Source of the DNA: Riptortus pedestris
Taxonomy: Eukaryota > Arthropoda > Insecta > Hemiptera > Alydidae
DNA length: 64,000 bases
Assembly: GCA_019009955.1 (NCBI GenBank)
Contig: CM032228.1
Location: 211,145,001-211,209,000, forward strand
Direction: 5' to 3'
Below the pieces are notes generated by a model. That model was given only the letters and a program-made list of their open reading frames with translations. It was not told the origin of the DNA and did no database searches. Both the position numbers and the translations under genes were made by a program. Shown here one piece after another: positions 1 through 11,094 of the stretch. Each line of letters opens with the position of its first letter. The stretch's first letter is position 1.

Positions 1-1810
1 AAATATTATACAGCTAAATATTATTGTTACTATATATTATCATGTTAAAAAATTGTACAGGAGATACGGGTTTTTAGAAAGGGAGAAAGGGTTCCTACTA
101 AAAGAGTAATGTTGCTAAATATATCATTCATATTTTTTTAATTATTACAAAAATTATGCTTGATTATAAATATTTATTCTTTTTTTCCACTAATGTGCTA
201 TTTAAATGTGAATTCCTCATTTTTACTAAGAAATAAATTCAGCGCTAGTAGAAAATGATAGCCATTTTTAAAGTCACATGATTTAAAATCATAATATTTA
301 TCAATAATATGCCATGCAGCTAAAAGAATGATTTAAATCGTATTTACTGTCAACTTGAATGGTATCTCTGGTGAAAGATGATAAGAAGTCAATGTATCTT
401 GCTCTCTGAAGTGTGTTCAGGTTGGATGTCCTTGGTGTTTGTTTAGGACGAAGCTTTTAGCTTTCACTTCACGTTTAAATCTTTCGTTTGACCAAGGTAC
501 TGGATACTTTTTTTTCCCTATGGAAACGCGTTTAATGGAGGGAGGTGACAGGTGTGGTGTTTAATAAATCTTTTACCATATGGATGCCTGCTAAACCTTT
601 GTTAAATATGATGCGTAAGCATTCTAATCTTATTATTTTTCATAAAAAATATGAAACGAGATGGGTTTTCAAACTTTTTCTTCTAGTTTTGATGCTTCCA
701 AATTGCGAGGTGTAAAAAGAAAATCAGTGCAATCGCATCCATTTATAATTCATTATACTGTCAGGAGTAAGGATGTTGAGTTAAATGATATATTACTGGA
801 AGTATTTCCTATCATTAGTATTTAATCCCTAAATGAACCTGCATGAAATGTATTAAATATTATTTAATATATTTCATGCATTCATTACTTCAATCAGCTG
901 TTGTTTGGGTTTCACTGGATTAATTTTTCATGGTCCTTCTGTTCTCATGTGTATGTGGCCGTTTTGAGCTCTTTTTTTCTGATTTTATCATGGTTTCTTT
1001 TTTTCCACAGAAATATTTATTTGGCACATTATAACTTCTATTTCTTACTGCTCATAACTCTGCAATATAGGTGTTCCTCGTTGTATTCCGAAACGACTCT
1101 ACAGGAACGGTCATAATTCTGGTACTATTTACCCCACTTTTTAGGCATACACATGTATTATAAGAACAATTTGTGGTTCTTGGTCTTCTGTAACTAATTT
1201 GAAACACAATATTGTAATTACTGTTTTTGTGCAATACTTAAATAGTTTTATTTTAGAGATTTGATTTTCGGAGCTTCATCAACGTGCCCATCTGTTATTT
1301 TATCATTTTCAATTGATGTTTAACTTAAAGATACATAGGACTGAGGATGTCTAGGTCTATTTTCCTAATAAGATATTTCTTGAGGAAGTGTATCTAGTTA
1401 CTTTATATTTCAAATAGGGATTCCATTAGTTTTGCTAATGGGGTTAGAAAAAGAGTAATGCACTTTAGGGAGTCAAGTTAAATTAATAACTGTTTGTCAG
1501 ACAATGTAGTTCACCAACATCATGACCCAAATTTTATAAGAAAACCATGTATTTTTCACAGTCCCAATGTAAAATTCATGTAGTAAACGTTGGTTCTGTA
1601 ATAGTTAATATAGATTTCTTAATAAAAAAAAATAAAAAAATTAAAAAAAAAACGATTTCTAGTATTGTGCAAATAAATCTTATTTTTGTGGTCGTTTTAC
1701 AAATTCAATCCTTTATAATATCTTCAAAACCTTTTTCTTTTTACTTTTTAATAAATTGTCTTTGAAATATGTGAAAAACCTAGAGTCCAGTTTACGATTC
1801 TCGTCGAGGC
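1..1810. other. AT-rich DNA, nothing recognised
   Basis: Short frames only (901-1116, 1052-1234, 1547-1765), all with Phe/Leu/Ile/Lys bias expected from AT-rich chance sequence. Confidence 0.5.
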
Positions 1811-1813
1811 TAT

Positions 1814-1945
1814 AGGAATTTATTTAGTGCCTAAAATATTAAATAAAATACTTGATCCCACTCTGGTTAGAAAAATGTGGTAACCTGTCTATAACCCGCC
1901 CAAATTAGACTTAGTATTAAAATATGTACGCCAATAAATACTATT
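1814..1945 (+). repeat. tRNA-derived SINE, 3' half
   Basis: Body and tail only: GGAATTTATTTAGTG, then CACTCTGGTTAGAAAAATGT, TAACCTGTCTATAACCCGCC and the CCAATAAATA tail. The tRNA-like head is missing. Its tail is part of the tandem duplication that follows. Confidence 0.6.
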
Positions 1946-2298
1946 TTTATTGAGCTATTTTATATGCATTGTTGAATTAGTGGGAATTTATGGAATGAGC
2001 TTGGGGTTATTTTTAATATGATAAGTCTGTTCTCTGTGCTTCACTATAAACCCTAGGGATTAATGTAGCTCTGTTTAAACTAATATTTCAAGAGAATTTA
2101 ATTACTTTAGTAGTAAAAGGTGTACGCTAATAATTATTATTTTTATTGAGATATTTTATAATATTATTCAATGTTTTGGAATGAGGTTGGGGATATTTTT
2201 AATATGATAAGTCTGTTCTCTGTGCTGTTTCACTATAAACCCTTGGGATTAATGTAGCTCTGTTTAAGCTAATATTCCAAGAGAATTTAATTACTTGG
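1911..2298 (+). repeat. Tandem duplication, about 196-bp unit, two copies
   Basis: Unit 1 (1911-2106) and unit 2 (2107-2298) share GATAAGTCTGTTCTCTGTGC, TTAATGTAGCTCTGTTTAA and AAGAGAATTTAATTACTT. Each unit begins with a SINE tail, so the duplication happened after SINE insertion. Divergence is modest, with small indels. Confidence 0.8.
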
Positions 2299-2326
2299 GT
2301 GTAAATTGCATCCCTGTATCTTACAT

Positions 2327-3099
2327 TTATTTATTAGGGCTTATGAACTTGTACTTCACAAAGTTATTTGTAGGACTGACCTCTTGGTCCTGATATTTTG
2401 GTTCTCGGAAATGCTTGCTAGAGGATGTTTGAAATATGCCCAAAGATTGAGAGCTGCCTCCATATTGAGGTAGCACTTGGTAGAGAGTGGGCCACTGAAA
2501 GAGGTGCGCACTGACAGCCGATACTGATGACAATAGCCTTGTCACTGTTCAGTGATAGGATTGTTAGCAGTCACTCTAGACAATACATGACTCTCCCCGG
2601 GCTCACATTCTAGCTTTCCAACTGTTATTTGGATTTCGCCTCTCTCGTCTTTGCATGTCTCAGCTCCTACACTCCAAATGTCAGGTACATTATTCCCATA
2701 CGAGCTTTTATTTGAGTATCTAATGTGTTCGTACAATCTCTCCTCATCTATAAAACAAAGCAATCAAAAGTCATAGAGATATTTTCTTTTTCGTTTTAAC
2801 ATTGTGGCGAGTATTTAGAAAATAAGAAGCTGAAATTAAAATGTAACCTAGGAATAATTTGGCACGGTTAATAGTGGCCCTCTTCTTCTTTCATAAATAG
2901 TTTTTGGTGCTGTTTTCATGAGATCCAAAATGGGTACATTTCCCCAAGGTTTAAAAAATCTTTGTTGTGTGTTGTTTGTGTTCTCTTCTGCCCTAAAACT
3001 AACTAGAAAATTACTAATGAAATGAATAATGATTATGTTTGTGCTGTCTAAAAGGTTGTCATTATAGGATACGTTATTGCGAAAATAGTAATCATACAA
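2327..3099 (-). pseudogene. Unexplained minus-strand coding-like patch
   Basis: Three adjoining minus-strand open stretches (3099-2848, 2763-2542, 2545-2327) have balanced amino-acid composition unlike neighbouring AT-rich DNA. The middle one reads, in part, DEERLYEHIRYSNKSSYGNN, then VPDIWSVGAETCKDERGEIQ, and it follows a plausible acceptor (TTTTATAG at about 2755). It runs into the next one with a one-base frame change at 2545. The first contains PWGNVPILDLMKTAPKTIYE after a TTTTAG. I recognise no family. It may be remnants of an old gene or transposon, or exons of a minus-strand gene. Confidence 0.22.
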
Positions 3100-3239
3100 A
3101 CCTACTGAATTAAGTACCTAACTGCTAGAAATGACTTCGATCACTTAAGTGCATATCATTCTTGAATTCGTTGCAGCGTAACATTCTGTGTTTAAATTAT
3201 TTCTAATATCGATTTGGGCGATTTAGATGGGTTATCTTC

Positions 3240-4345
3240 TCAAATGTGGCCTTTATCTATATATTTACATAGATATTACATTATAATATTTACATTTCTA
3301 GGGACGGGCAGGAGTGGGGGTTATAAGGGAAGCCAGAAATTAAAAATAGCGATATTTCGTTTCTTATGGGTTTTTCGGCATATATGAACATAACAAAAGT
3401 TGTTTATTGTGTAATTTAGAGTAACTTTTGTTATATTCTCTTTTGCCTTATACGGAAGTATAAATGAGTTACTTGAATGAATACTCTTAAAACTATAGAG
3501 GGAGTCCACAATTTTATTTGGCACAAAAGACACCAACCGAACTAAACCAAACTCGGTATTTGAATTAGTACTAACGCCTTCCTTATAATAAGCCATACTA
3601 ACATTTCTAGGGACGGGCAGGAGTGGGAGTTATATGGAAGACCTGAAATTAAAAGTAGCGATATTTCGTTTCCTATTGTTTTTTCAACAAATATGCACAT
3701 AACAAAAGTTATTCGTTTTGTTATTTAGAGTAACTTTTGTTATATGCACTTTTGCCGTATACGGTAGTATAAATGAGTTATACGCTAAAACCTATAGCGG
3801 GAGTCCACAATTTTATTTGGCACAAAAGACTCAACCGAACTAAACCAAACTCGGTATTTGAATTAGCACTAACGCCTTCCTTATAATAAGCCATGCTATT
3901 TCTAGGGACGGGCAGGAGTGGGAGTTGTAAGGGAGGCCAGAAATTAAAATAGTGATTTCCTATTGGGGTTTCGGGAAATATGCAAATAACAAAAGTTGTT
4001 TAATTTGTTATTTAGAGAAATTTTCTCAACACTTCTTTTCAATATGAACTACCAGGTACCTCAAATGAAAAAATGTATTCAAATGTATGTCAATATTTTC
4101 TCATTAATAATTCAAATCTATGCATAATGCACAGGAAACGGGAAATATGACAATATGCAGAACAGTGAAGTCTTGCATAAAAAAATAATTTTATTATTAA
4201 CAAATCCACATAAACGACGGGTGTTAACCCTAAACACTGGGACGGGTAAATGTCATAATATTGTGCAAAGTAAAGCCTTGCCAAAAATATACCACCAACA
4301 TTCAGCCCCAAATGAATTCCCGAGCGAAGCCGGGTATCTGAGCTA

Positions 4346-4346
<1 letters not shown>
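3240..4346 (+). mobile_element. Helitron copy 1 with internal tandem repeats
   Basis: The 3' end is canonical for Helitrons: hairpin CCCGAGCGAAGCCGGG at 4319-4334, a short spacer, then CTAG at 4343-4346 followed by T. Upstream, three units start with GGGACGGGCAGGAGTGGG at 3301, 3610 and 3905 (about 300-bp period; the third is truncated). Each has GATATTTCGTTTC and CTCGGTATTTGAATTAG blocks. The 5' end is not clear. There is no Rep/helicase coding, so it is non-autonomous. Confidence 0.65.
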
Positions 4347-4413
<67 letters not shown>

Positions 4414-5086
4414 GAATGTTAGCCTGTATGTCCTTTATAGAATCGTAAACGGCTGAACCGAATTTTATGAAACTTGGTATCTATATAACTACTAAAACAG
4501 GTTAGGTTTCTGGCTATATTAATATTCTCTTAGACGGAACAGGAGTGGGGGTTATAAGGGAGGCCTGAAATTAAAAATAGAGATATTTTGTTTCCTATTG
4601 GTTTTTCGGCAAATATGCACATGGCAAAAGTTGCTTATTTTGTTATTTAGAGTAATTTTTGTAATGTACACTTTTGTCGTATACTGAAGTATAAATGAGT
4701 TATATGCTAAAAGCTATAGTGGGACTCAACAATTTTATATGACACAAAAGACTCAACCGAACTAAACAAAACTCCGTATGTGATTTGGTACTAACACCTC
4801 CCTGATTATAAGCTGTATTAAAATTTCGAGGTACAAACAAGAGTGGGGGTTATAAGGGAGGTGTGGAATATAAAATCGCGATATTTCGTAACCTATTCAT
4901 ATTTCTGCAAACGTGCATATACAAAAGTGGTTTGTTTTGTTATTTAGAGTAACTTTTGTTATATTCACTTTTTTCGTATGCTGAAGTATAAATGAGATAT
5001 TCACGAAAAACTATAGAATGCAAAAAAAAAAAAACCATCAACGTTCATCCTCATTACCCGTGTAAAGCCGGGTGTACCTTAGCTAG
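4347..5086 (+). mobile_element. Helitron copy 2, head to tail with copy 1
   Basis: It follows the CTAG of copy 1 directly. It starts in a (TA)n tract (about 4347-4410), then TGTCCTTTATAGAATCGTAA and GAACCGAATTTTATGAAAC, the usual 5'-side sequence of this kind of insect Helitron. Two diverged copies of the same internal repeat follow (about 4525 and 4830). The 3' hairpin is ACCCG...CGGGT at about 5056-5073 and the terminus is CTAG at 5083-5086, followed by T. It is non-coding. Confidence 0.65.
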
Positions 5087-6197
5087 TTAGAAATAAATGA
5101 AGACGTTTGAAGCTTGACAACGTATAGGATTAAATGCCTGATAACAGGGCAGGGGGTATGTAACCCCTAACGAAATCAGTAAAATATACTAAACCTTGAA
5201 TGAAAATGCTTAACCATTCCTAAGCAATAATGTAACATAACTTAGAGCAGCTACCCACTAGTTGTATAGCCTATTAAAGTGGATTTTAATTTTTGTTGGC
5301 AGCTAATCTGGTTAAAGAGAATAGAGGTTGAGAAGTTATGGCTGTGGGAATTAATGGAATGATGGTTATGCTGACAAATTGGCGTGGAGGAGCCATCTTA
5401 AAGGGGAGTATAATTAAAAGAGATGGGCCTTTCGGAAATTGGTTTTCCTTAAAGGGGAGTGTTCCGATCAACTGTAAAAGGTTTAGCGGTCTTTACATTT
5501 TGAATTCTGACGTGCAGTGATTACATTTCTTACTTATTGCTCTGCCAAAGGGGAAAGATATTGTTGACGGCCTGGAGGGCTTACATTACACGGCCTTTCA
5601 CCGAGGCTAATTTGGCCAAAAAATGGCAGAAGAAAAATAAAATAGCAAAGGAAACCTTGATAGCTTCTCCTTGGGAAATTGATTCCTTTTCCATTAGGAA
5701 TTGTGTGTACTCAACAGAAGCCTTTTGAAGGACTATTGATAAACTGTTGATTCGTTAAAAAAAAAAAATAATAATAATTAATTATCTTAATAGATTCAGT
5801 AGGTAGTGGTCTGACTCTGAGAGTGAATTCTACTTCAATATGCCAGCTTTAGTTTGATAATTATTAAGTAATATTATTTTTGGAGTAAATGTCAAATCCT
5901 TGTAGCTGTGTGGCAGAAATCGGAAAACTGATTTCTTATCAAATATAAGCGTCTCAGACCTCGATATACTATCTCGAAATTAAAAATTCACCTATTCCTA
6001 TTGCTTCGTTTCTTCATTAATCAATTAATGCTACTTTACCCTTGTATTTATTTATTCTTATTTTATGGAGTTGAATTTTATTCACAGAAAATTCACAAGC
6101 AACAGTTCTTTTTATGAGGCTTCTTATTAAGGTTTCAGCAGTTGCAGGTGTTATAAAAAATATTATATTTGATTACATTATGGCTTCCACCTTTAAC

Positions 6198-6234
<37 letters not shown>

Positions 6235-6574
6235 TGCTAATCGTCCTCGGCGTTCTGATATAAGTTTAATTATCCGTGGAAATATTAACTATTAGTTAAC
6301 TTAAGCACTAAATCAGCCCTTTAGGATCGCTAGGCATTCGAAGTAAATAAAATTAAATAGTTAGAACTTGGAACCCAATAAGTTGAGTAAATAGATTGAA
6401 TAAATTAAATGCATTTTTTTATCTTTTCGTTTTAAACAAAGTTACCCTGGAAAGTAGAGTGATTGCATTAGTGGCACATTAGGAAATAGAATAATTTAAC
6501 TTTGCCCGACTAACCCTTTGAATTCATTCACTATTTTCCATTTATAAATTCATTCATATTTTACCATTTTAGCA
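5087..6574. other. Non-coding stretch with a moderate-GC patch
   Basis: AT-rich, except for a patch at about 5290-5730 where both strands have 60-codon frames with no recognisable product. One (CA)n run (6200). I see no transposon ends. Confidence 0.4.
6200..6232. repeat. (CA)n microsatellite
   Basis: Uninterrupted CA dinucleotide run of about 32 nt in AT-rich non-coding DNA. Confidence 0.9.
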
Positions 6575-6800
6575 ACCTGGTGATTAATCCCCCACCCTTC
6601 TGGGGTGGAAGGACTTAGCCGCGGCCTTATTTTTCTTCCTTTTACCGCGGAGTGGTATTTACTTAATGACAATAATTAAAGTTGGAACTTTGTGTTTTTA
6701 TCTCGGGCAGCTAATGGTCCGACATGATTTATGCCCTGGGCCTAAGCCTTTTGCCTCCCTACAAACTCATTAACCTTGCCATCAGCCTCCCTCTAATATT
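6575..6800. other. GC-richer non-coding island
   Basis: It contains CCGCGGCC and ACCGCGGAG motifs and TGATTTATGCCCTGGGCC. A short core resembles one inside the island at 8215-8660 (GGTC...GATTTAYGCCCT). No open frame. Confidence 0.3.
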
Positions 6801-7916
6801 AGTTACAATTTTCGGGATACAGTTCCACTTTAAATTTAATTTTCCTATCTAAACCAAGCTCAGTAAAATTAAAAAATGATTTTAAAGGATTATTTTATCA
6901 CGAGTGGTGGGCACTGATTTTGTTAGGTTTTTATTTATTCACATCGTAGCTAATGTATTAATGCTGTTCTTTGAGTATGGTTCTAGAAACAGAGCTTCTG
7001 GCTAAAGAAGCGTGGTAAATTTTAGATAACCTGTCTTCTTGAGCCTTAGTTATATAACGTCAACGTTAAAAAGAAGGAAAAAAACCAAAATGATGAAAGT
7101 CTCTCAACCCTACTTTTATATACATATATAATAGTCATGTATTATAAGTTTTATTATTTAAAAGTCGATATCAAAAAGAATTTTTACAGCGATTTTAGCG
7201 GAATTATTTCTTTCAAAGAGATACTCCGTAATCCTCCATCTCAGTTTCCACTATTGTGAATAAAGCACTCAGTTTGAGTAGTTAAATAAGGTTTCCATTT
7301 AAAAATAAATAAATAATAGTTTTATTTATTTATTACAATATACTGCGTCTGCTATTGTCATTAACGGTAGATGAATCTATAGTTCTTGGAACGAACGAGT
7401 TTCAGTTAAAAATGCAAAAAGATGTTTGATGTCTTCTTCATTGTCTCTAAGGAGTTCTCTTAAGTTCGGTTTAAGGTTTAAAGCTTTTCTTTGAAAATCG
7501 TATTTTTTTTTTTACAATTAAGGAGAATATGTGAGAGACTAAGATGGACATTACGAAAATCGCAGGTTGGGGGGAATAAGCCTTTCAATAAATGACTATG
7601 TGTTAATTTTGCGTGTCCAATTCGGCCACAGGCAAGAACGACCTCCTCTTTTCGGATTTTTCTACTTGCAGTGTTCCATCGCTCAGTAATTTCTTTAATT
7701 TGTCGCAGTTTGTTGTCATTTTTGAAAAACGACTTCCACCTTTGAGTATTGAACTTCTGGTTTTTGAAACTCGCTCTGTACTGTGATTTGTGATGGCGTC
7801 GAAGAGTGACCTAAGAACTTTTATTTGCCTTCCTACCTCATACGAGTAGTAAAGTAGTAAAAACTGATCAGTAGGAAAGTTTGAATTTAAAAATTAATTG
7901 ACTCTTATTCTTAATT

Positions 7917-8130
7917 GGGGCTCAGGTTAGCCATGTGAGTTAAAGCGTTGCTCTTAATTTCACATGGTAAACCTAGAGTGGTGAGTTCGTTTCCCGCCTG
8001 GCCAGAGGAATTTATTCAGTGACGGAATTCATTAAATAAAATCCTTAGTCCTACCCTGGCTTGAAAAGCGTGGTAATCTATCCCAATTAGCCTTAGTTGC
8101 AAAAATTGTACGTTAATAAATAATTTAATT
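7917..8130 (+). repeat. tRNA-derived SINE, full length
   Basis: The head carries a pol III A-box-like TTAGCCATGTGAG followed by TTAAAGCG and a B-box-like GAGTTCGTTTCCCGCC. The family body (GGAATTTATTCAGTGACG, ATCCTTAGTCCTACCCTGGC) and a TTAATAAATAAT tail follow. Confidence 0.75.
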
Positions 8131-8214
8131 TATTCTTAATGGAGTAGGCGAGTAATTCGGCAAGGTACCTGTATTGTTAAAATATTGAGTTGTACGTTGA
8201 ATTGGCGTTGAGTT

Positions 8215-8660
8215 TTGCTATAAACGGGAGCTAGGCAGCCATCAATATCGGTGAGCATTGCGGGTTTAGTGGAGCAGGAAGCCTTGAGGCTCTCCTTCCA
8301 GAGTTGAAAGGGCTTTGGAGAGAGAGGCAGGCGATGGAAAAAACACGCCGCCGTGAATAAAGGTTTTTATCTGCCCTCCCCATAAAGGGATCAGTTAGCA
8401 CAATGGGCCTTACCGGTCAGGTACGATTTACGCCCTAAACAGGGGAGTTTCTCTGCTTTAGAAACAATGGGAATTTTTCCCCGGGCTTGGAGCTTGGGGC
8501 TGGCGAGGGATTTCCTGTATGTATTAGCAGCTGCGGGGTTATTAATTTGAAGAGATTTGCATGAGAATCCTTAGCCCTTGGAACCCCTGATATTGTTCTC
8601 CATGGCTATCTGAATAATCCACCCCCCCCTACCCCTTTATCGCAGCCCCTCCCACTTCAT
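8215..8660. other. GC-richer non-coding island
   Basis: Base composition rises sharply against the AT-rich background, with CpGs (AACACGCCGCCGTGAATAAA) and C-runs near 8622. No frame over 60 codons and no convincing splice pair. It may be a conserved enhancer or a 5' untranslated exon; nothing in the sequence decides between them. Confidence 0.35.
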
Positions 8661-10433
8661 ATGACACCATTTCGCCACCACACAATTATTTTTCAAAAGC
8701 TTTTTAATAATTAGCAAAGTGATAATGGACATTGTAGCACAGGTGTTGTAGAATTCTATAATTCCCGTTCTGCCAGACGGGGGGCTTAATTCACATTGAT
8801 TATATATTAAACCTCCGAAGTGCTAGTTCATGCATGATTCTGCTTCGGTACATATATTACAAAATCCAGCTTTTCCTCTTGTTCAGCTTTAGCCTGTCTC
8901 AGGCTATTATATATGACCTGTACTCTTCGCTTAGAACATTACAATTATTAAGCATTGATAACTAAATTTTAGTTAGGGATTTATATGACTCTTAACTTGT
9001 GAAACAAACATTTGTCAATAAATCCTTACAGGAAATAACCACATGTTACAGCTCTCTACCCGAATTGAATACTTTATTTAATTCCTTATGAAGAACTCCT
9101 AATTGCATATGGAAAATATATGTTTTACTCATATAATATATATATGTATGTATGTATATATATACCAAACTTGCTAAATTCGCCATGGCTACTCACGGAT
9201 ATATCAAAATTATAAGTTAAAATGTTGAGAATACATTAATGTTGTTCTAAACTAAATAAAAAAAAGGCTACGTACGTAGATAAACTTCATGTGTTAAACT
9301 TAAAATTTACTGCTTTATTCATCTTAATTCTCCATAAGCTAAAAATTCATGGGGGGGAAAAAATGTTAAATATTTTGAATAACCTCACTGAAAAAGTTTT
9401 TTTTTATTTTAATTTAACATCTGTAATGGTCCTTATCAAAAGTTTGCGAAAGTTAACAGTATAATAGAAAGAATTTCACAATTTTATGGGGGTGCTTAAA
9501 CAACAATAATCGATACATTATTTATTATATCCAGTTATGGTTATTATTAGTAATCTGTTTGTCATAAATCTTAAAGAAGAATTATATTAATTGGATATAT
9601 CAGAGAAGTGATCTTTATTTAGACATTAAAAAAGAATGAATTAATCTACATTTACATTAAATTATGATCTATTCAATTACGTATTATAATTATTTAAGTT
9701 TAATATTTATATTGTATTACATGCCAATGTATATGCTGTTCATTTGTAATTTAAAAATCATTATTATTTTTATTTACACATTTTTTAAGAAGTTATAATA
9801 TATTAATAACCATACTAACAGTAAATGGCCAGACTCTTGGCAACATGTTTGTAAACACATAAGCCAATAAAAAATATTTAAATATCTGGTCCTGCATGCC
9901 AACTAGTCCTTTACTTTCCGTAAAGCTCTCTAAATCGGTAAATGTTTCTGACATTTTAAATTGGCTCTGCCCAGACTATCTCTGACATTGAGGTATCTAT
10001 CGATCCCGAATGATATTATTGGAGAAAAAACATCATTCCACTTCCAATTTTTACCTCAGCGAGCGCCCTATTCCTGTATGCTATCATTTTATTTTTGGGA
10101 CGAAATGGATTTAACACATCATTGACATTCGATAAAATTATCAAACCGACTTACACTTTTTTGCGTTCACTTCAACCAGAATGCTTCTTGTGGAATGCTA
10201 AGATAAAAAACATGTTGGTGGGATAGGCGGAGCCAGACGAGAGATGACGAAACGAACTTGATGGATGAGGACAGTTAATAGGGTAATGAAGATGGATCTG
10301 TTGACAACCTGGCTGGGTGTAGCCCTTGTACCATTTATACCTAACTCTTCCTTACCTATCTCCTCAAGATAAAATATCTTTATAAAACAGTATTCTAAAT
10401 TCACGGGAAAATATATTAATGAATTTTGAAAAG
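8661..10433. other. AT-rich DNA, nothing recognised
   Basis: A short mixed TA run lies at about 9135-9165. A minus-strand frame at 10198-10404 ends with a Pro-rich stretch (RLAPPIPPTCFLS) but has no family match. Confidence 0.45.
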
Positions 10434-10911
10434 TCCGTCACGCAGGGGCTGCGTAAACTAAGCAGATTTCCTTCCCTCGTGATGTTTTACAATAGAGAAA
10501 TCTGCATACTAGTAACAGTAGTAGTAGCGAGTCTCTAAACCAATTTCACGAGTGCCAAACAGTTACGGAAACGTCGGAGAGCCCCGAATAGAACCGACAT
10601 CATCCGATCTCATCTCTACCGTTATCCCCACACACTTAATAAAAATGCAAATATCTCGGTTAATATTCAAGATAGAGAATAAATGACAATAATATTTATA
10701 GTAAATTTAATTTGCAATAAGATTGATTATATACAAGTTTTCGATCCGACGTATAGTAACGGAGATATTTTCGAATTTTTGAAATTCCCCCCTCCATTCC
10801 ATTGGTCCGATTTCAGCCATTAAAGAACTTGATCTTTATTTTTACATAAAAGGATTATATACCGAGTTTGGTAACGATTAAACAAAAATTGCGGCCCCTA
10901 GAGTGTTAACA

Positions 10912-10972
<61 letters not shown>

Positions 10973-11094
10973 TTCAACGGACCTCATTGTCGTCATCTCC
11001 TGGGTAGGATCGATGGACATTTGAAGGAATTTTTCGAAAATCGCGTCATGAGTACGACCTCAATAGCTGATTTCCCTTAACGGAAATCTGCTAA
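10434..11094 (+). mobile_element. Helentron-like (HINE/DINE-1-like) copy A
   Basis: This near-complete copy starts TCCGTCACGCAGGGGCTGCG, whose CGCAG...CTGCG arms can pair. It has the subterminal repeat GCAGATTTCC about 25 nt in, a conserved left block, a C-rich run, a central (TA)n at about 10917-10968 and a right block (ACGGACCTCATTGTCGTCAT). It ends in a palindrome of GCTGATTTCCC/GGAAATCTGC closing with CTAA. There is no coding capacity. The ends, subterminal repeat, central microsatellite and 3' stem-loop match the layout described for non-autonomous Helentrons; the family assignment is inference. Confidence 0.75.

Noticed and set aside
7917..8020. tRNA gene
   Set aside because: The tRNA-like head is followed by a shared non-tRNA body and tail in many copies, so it is a SINE rather than a functional tRNA.
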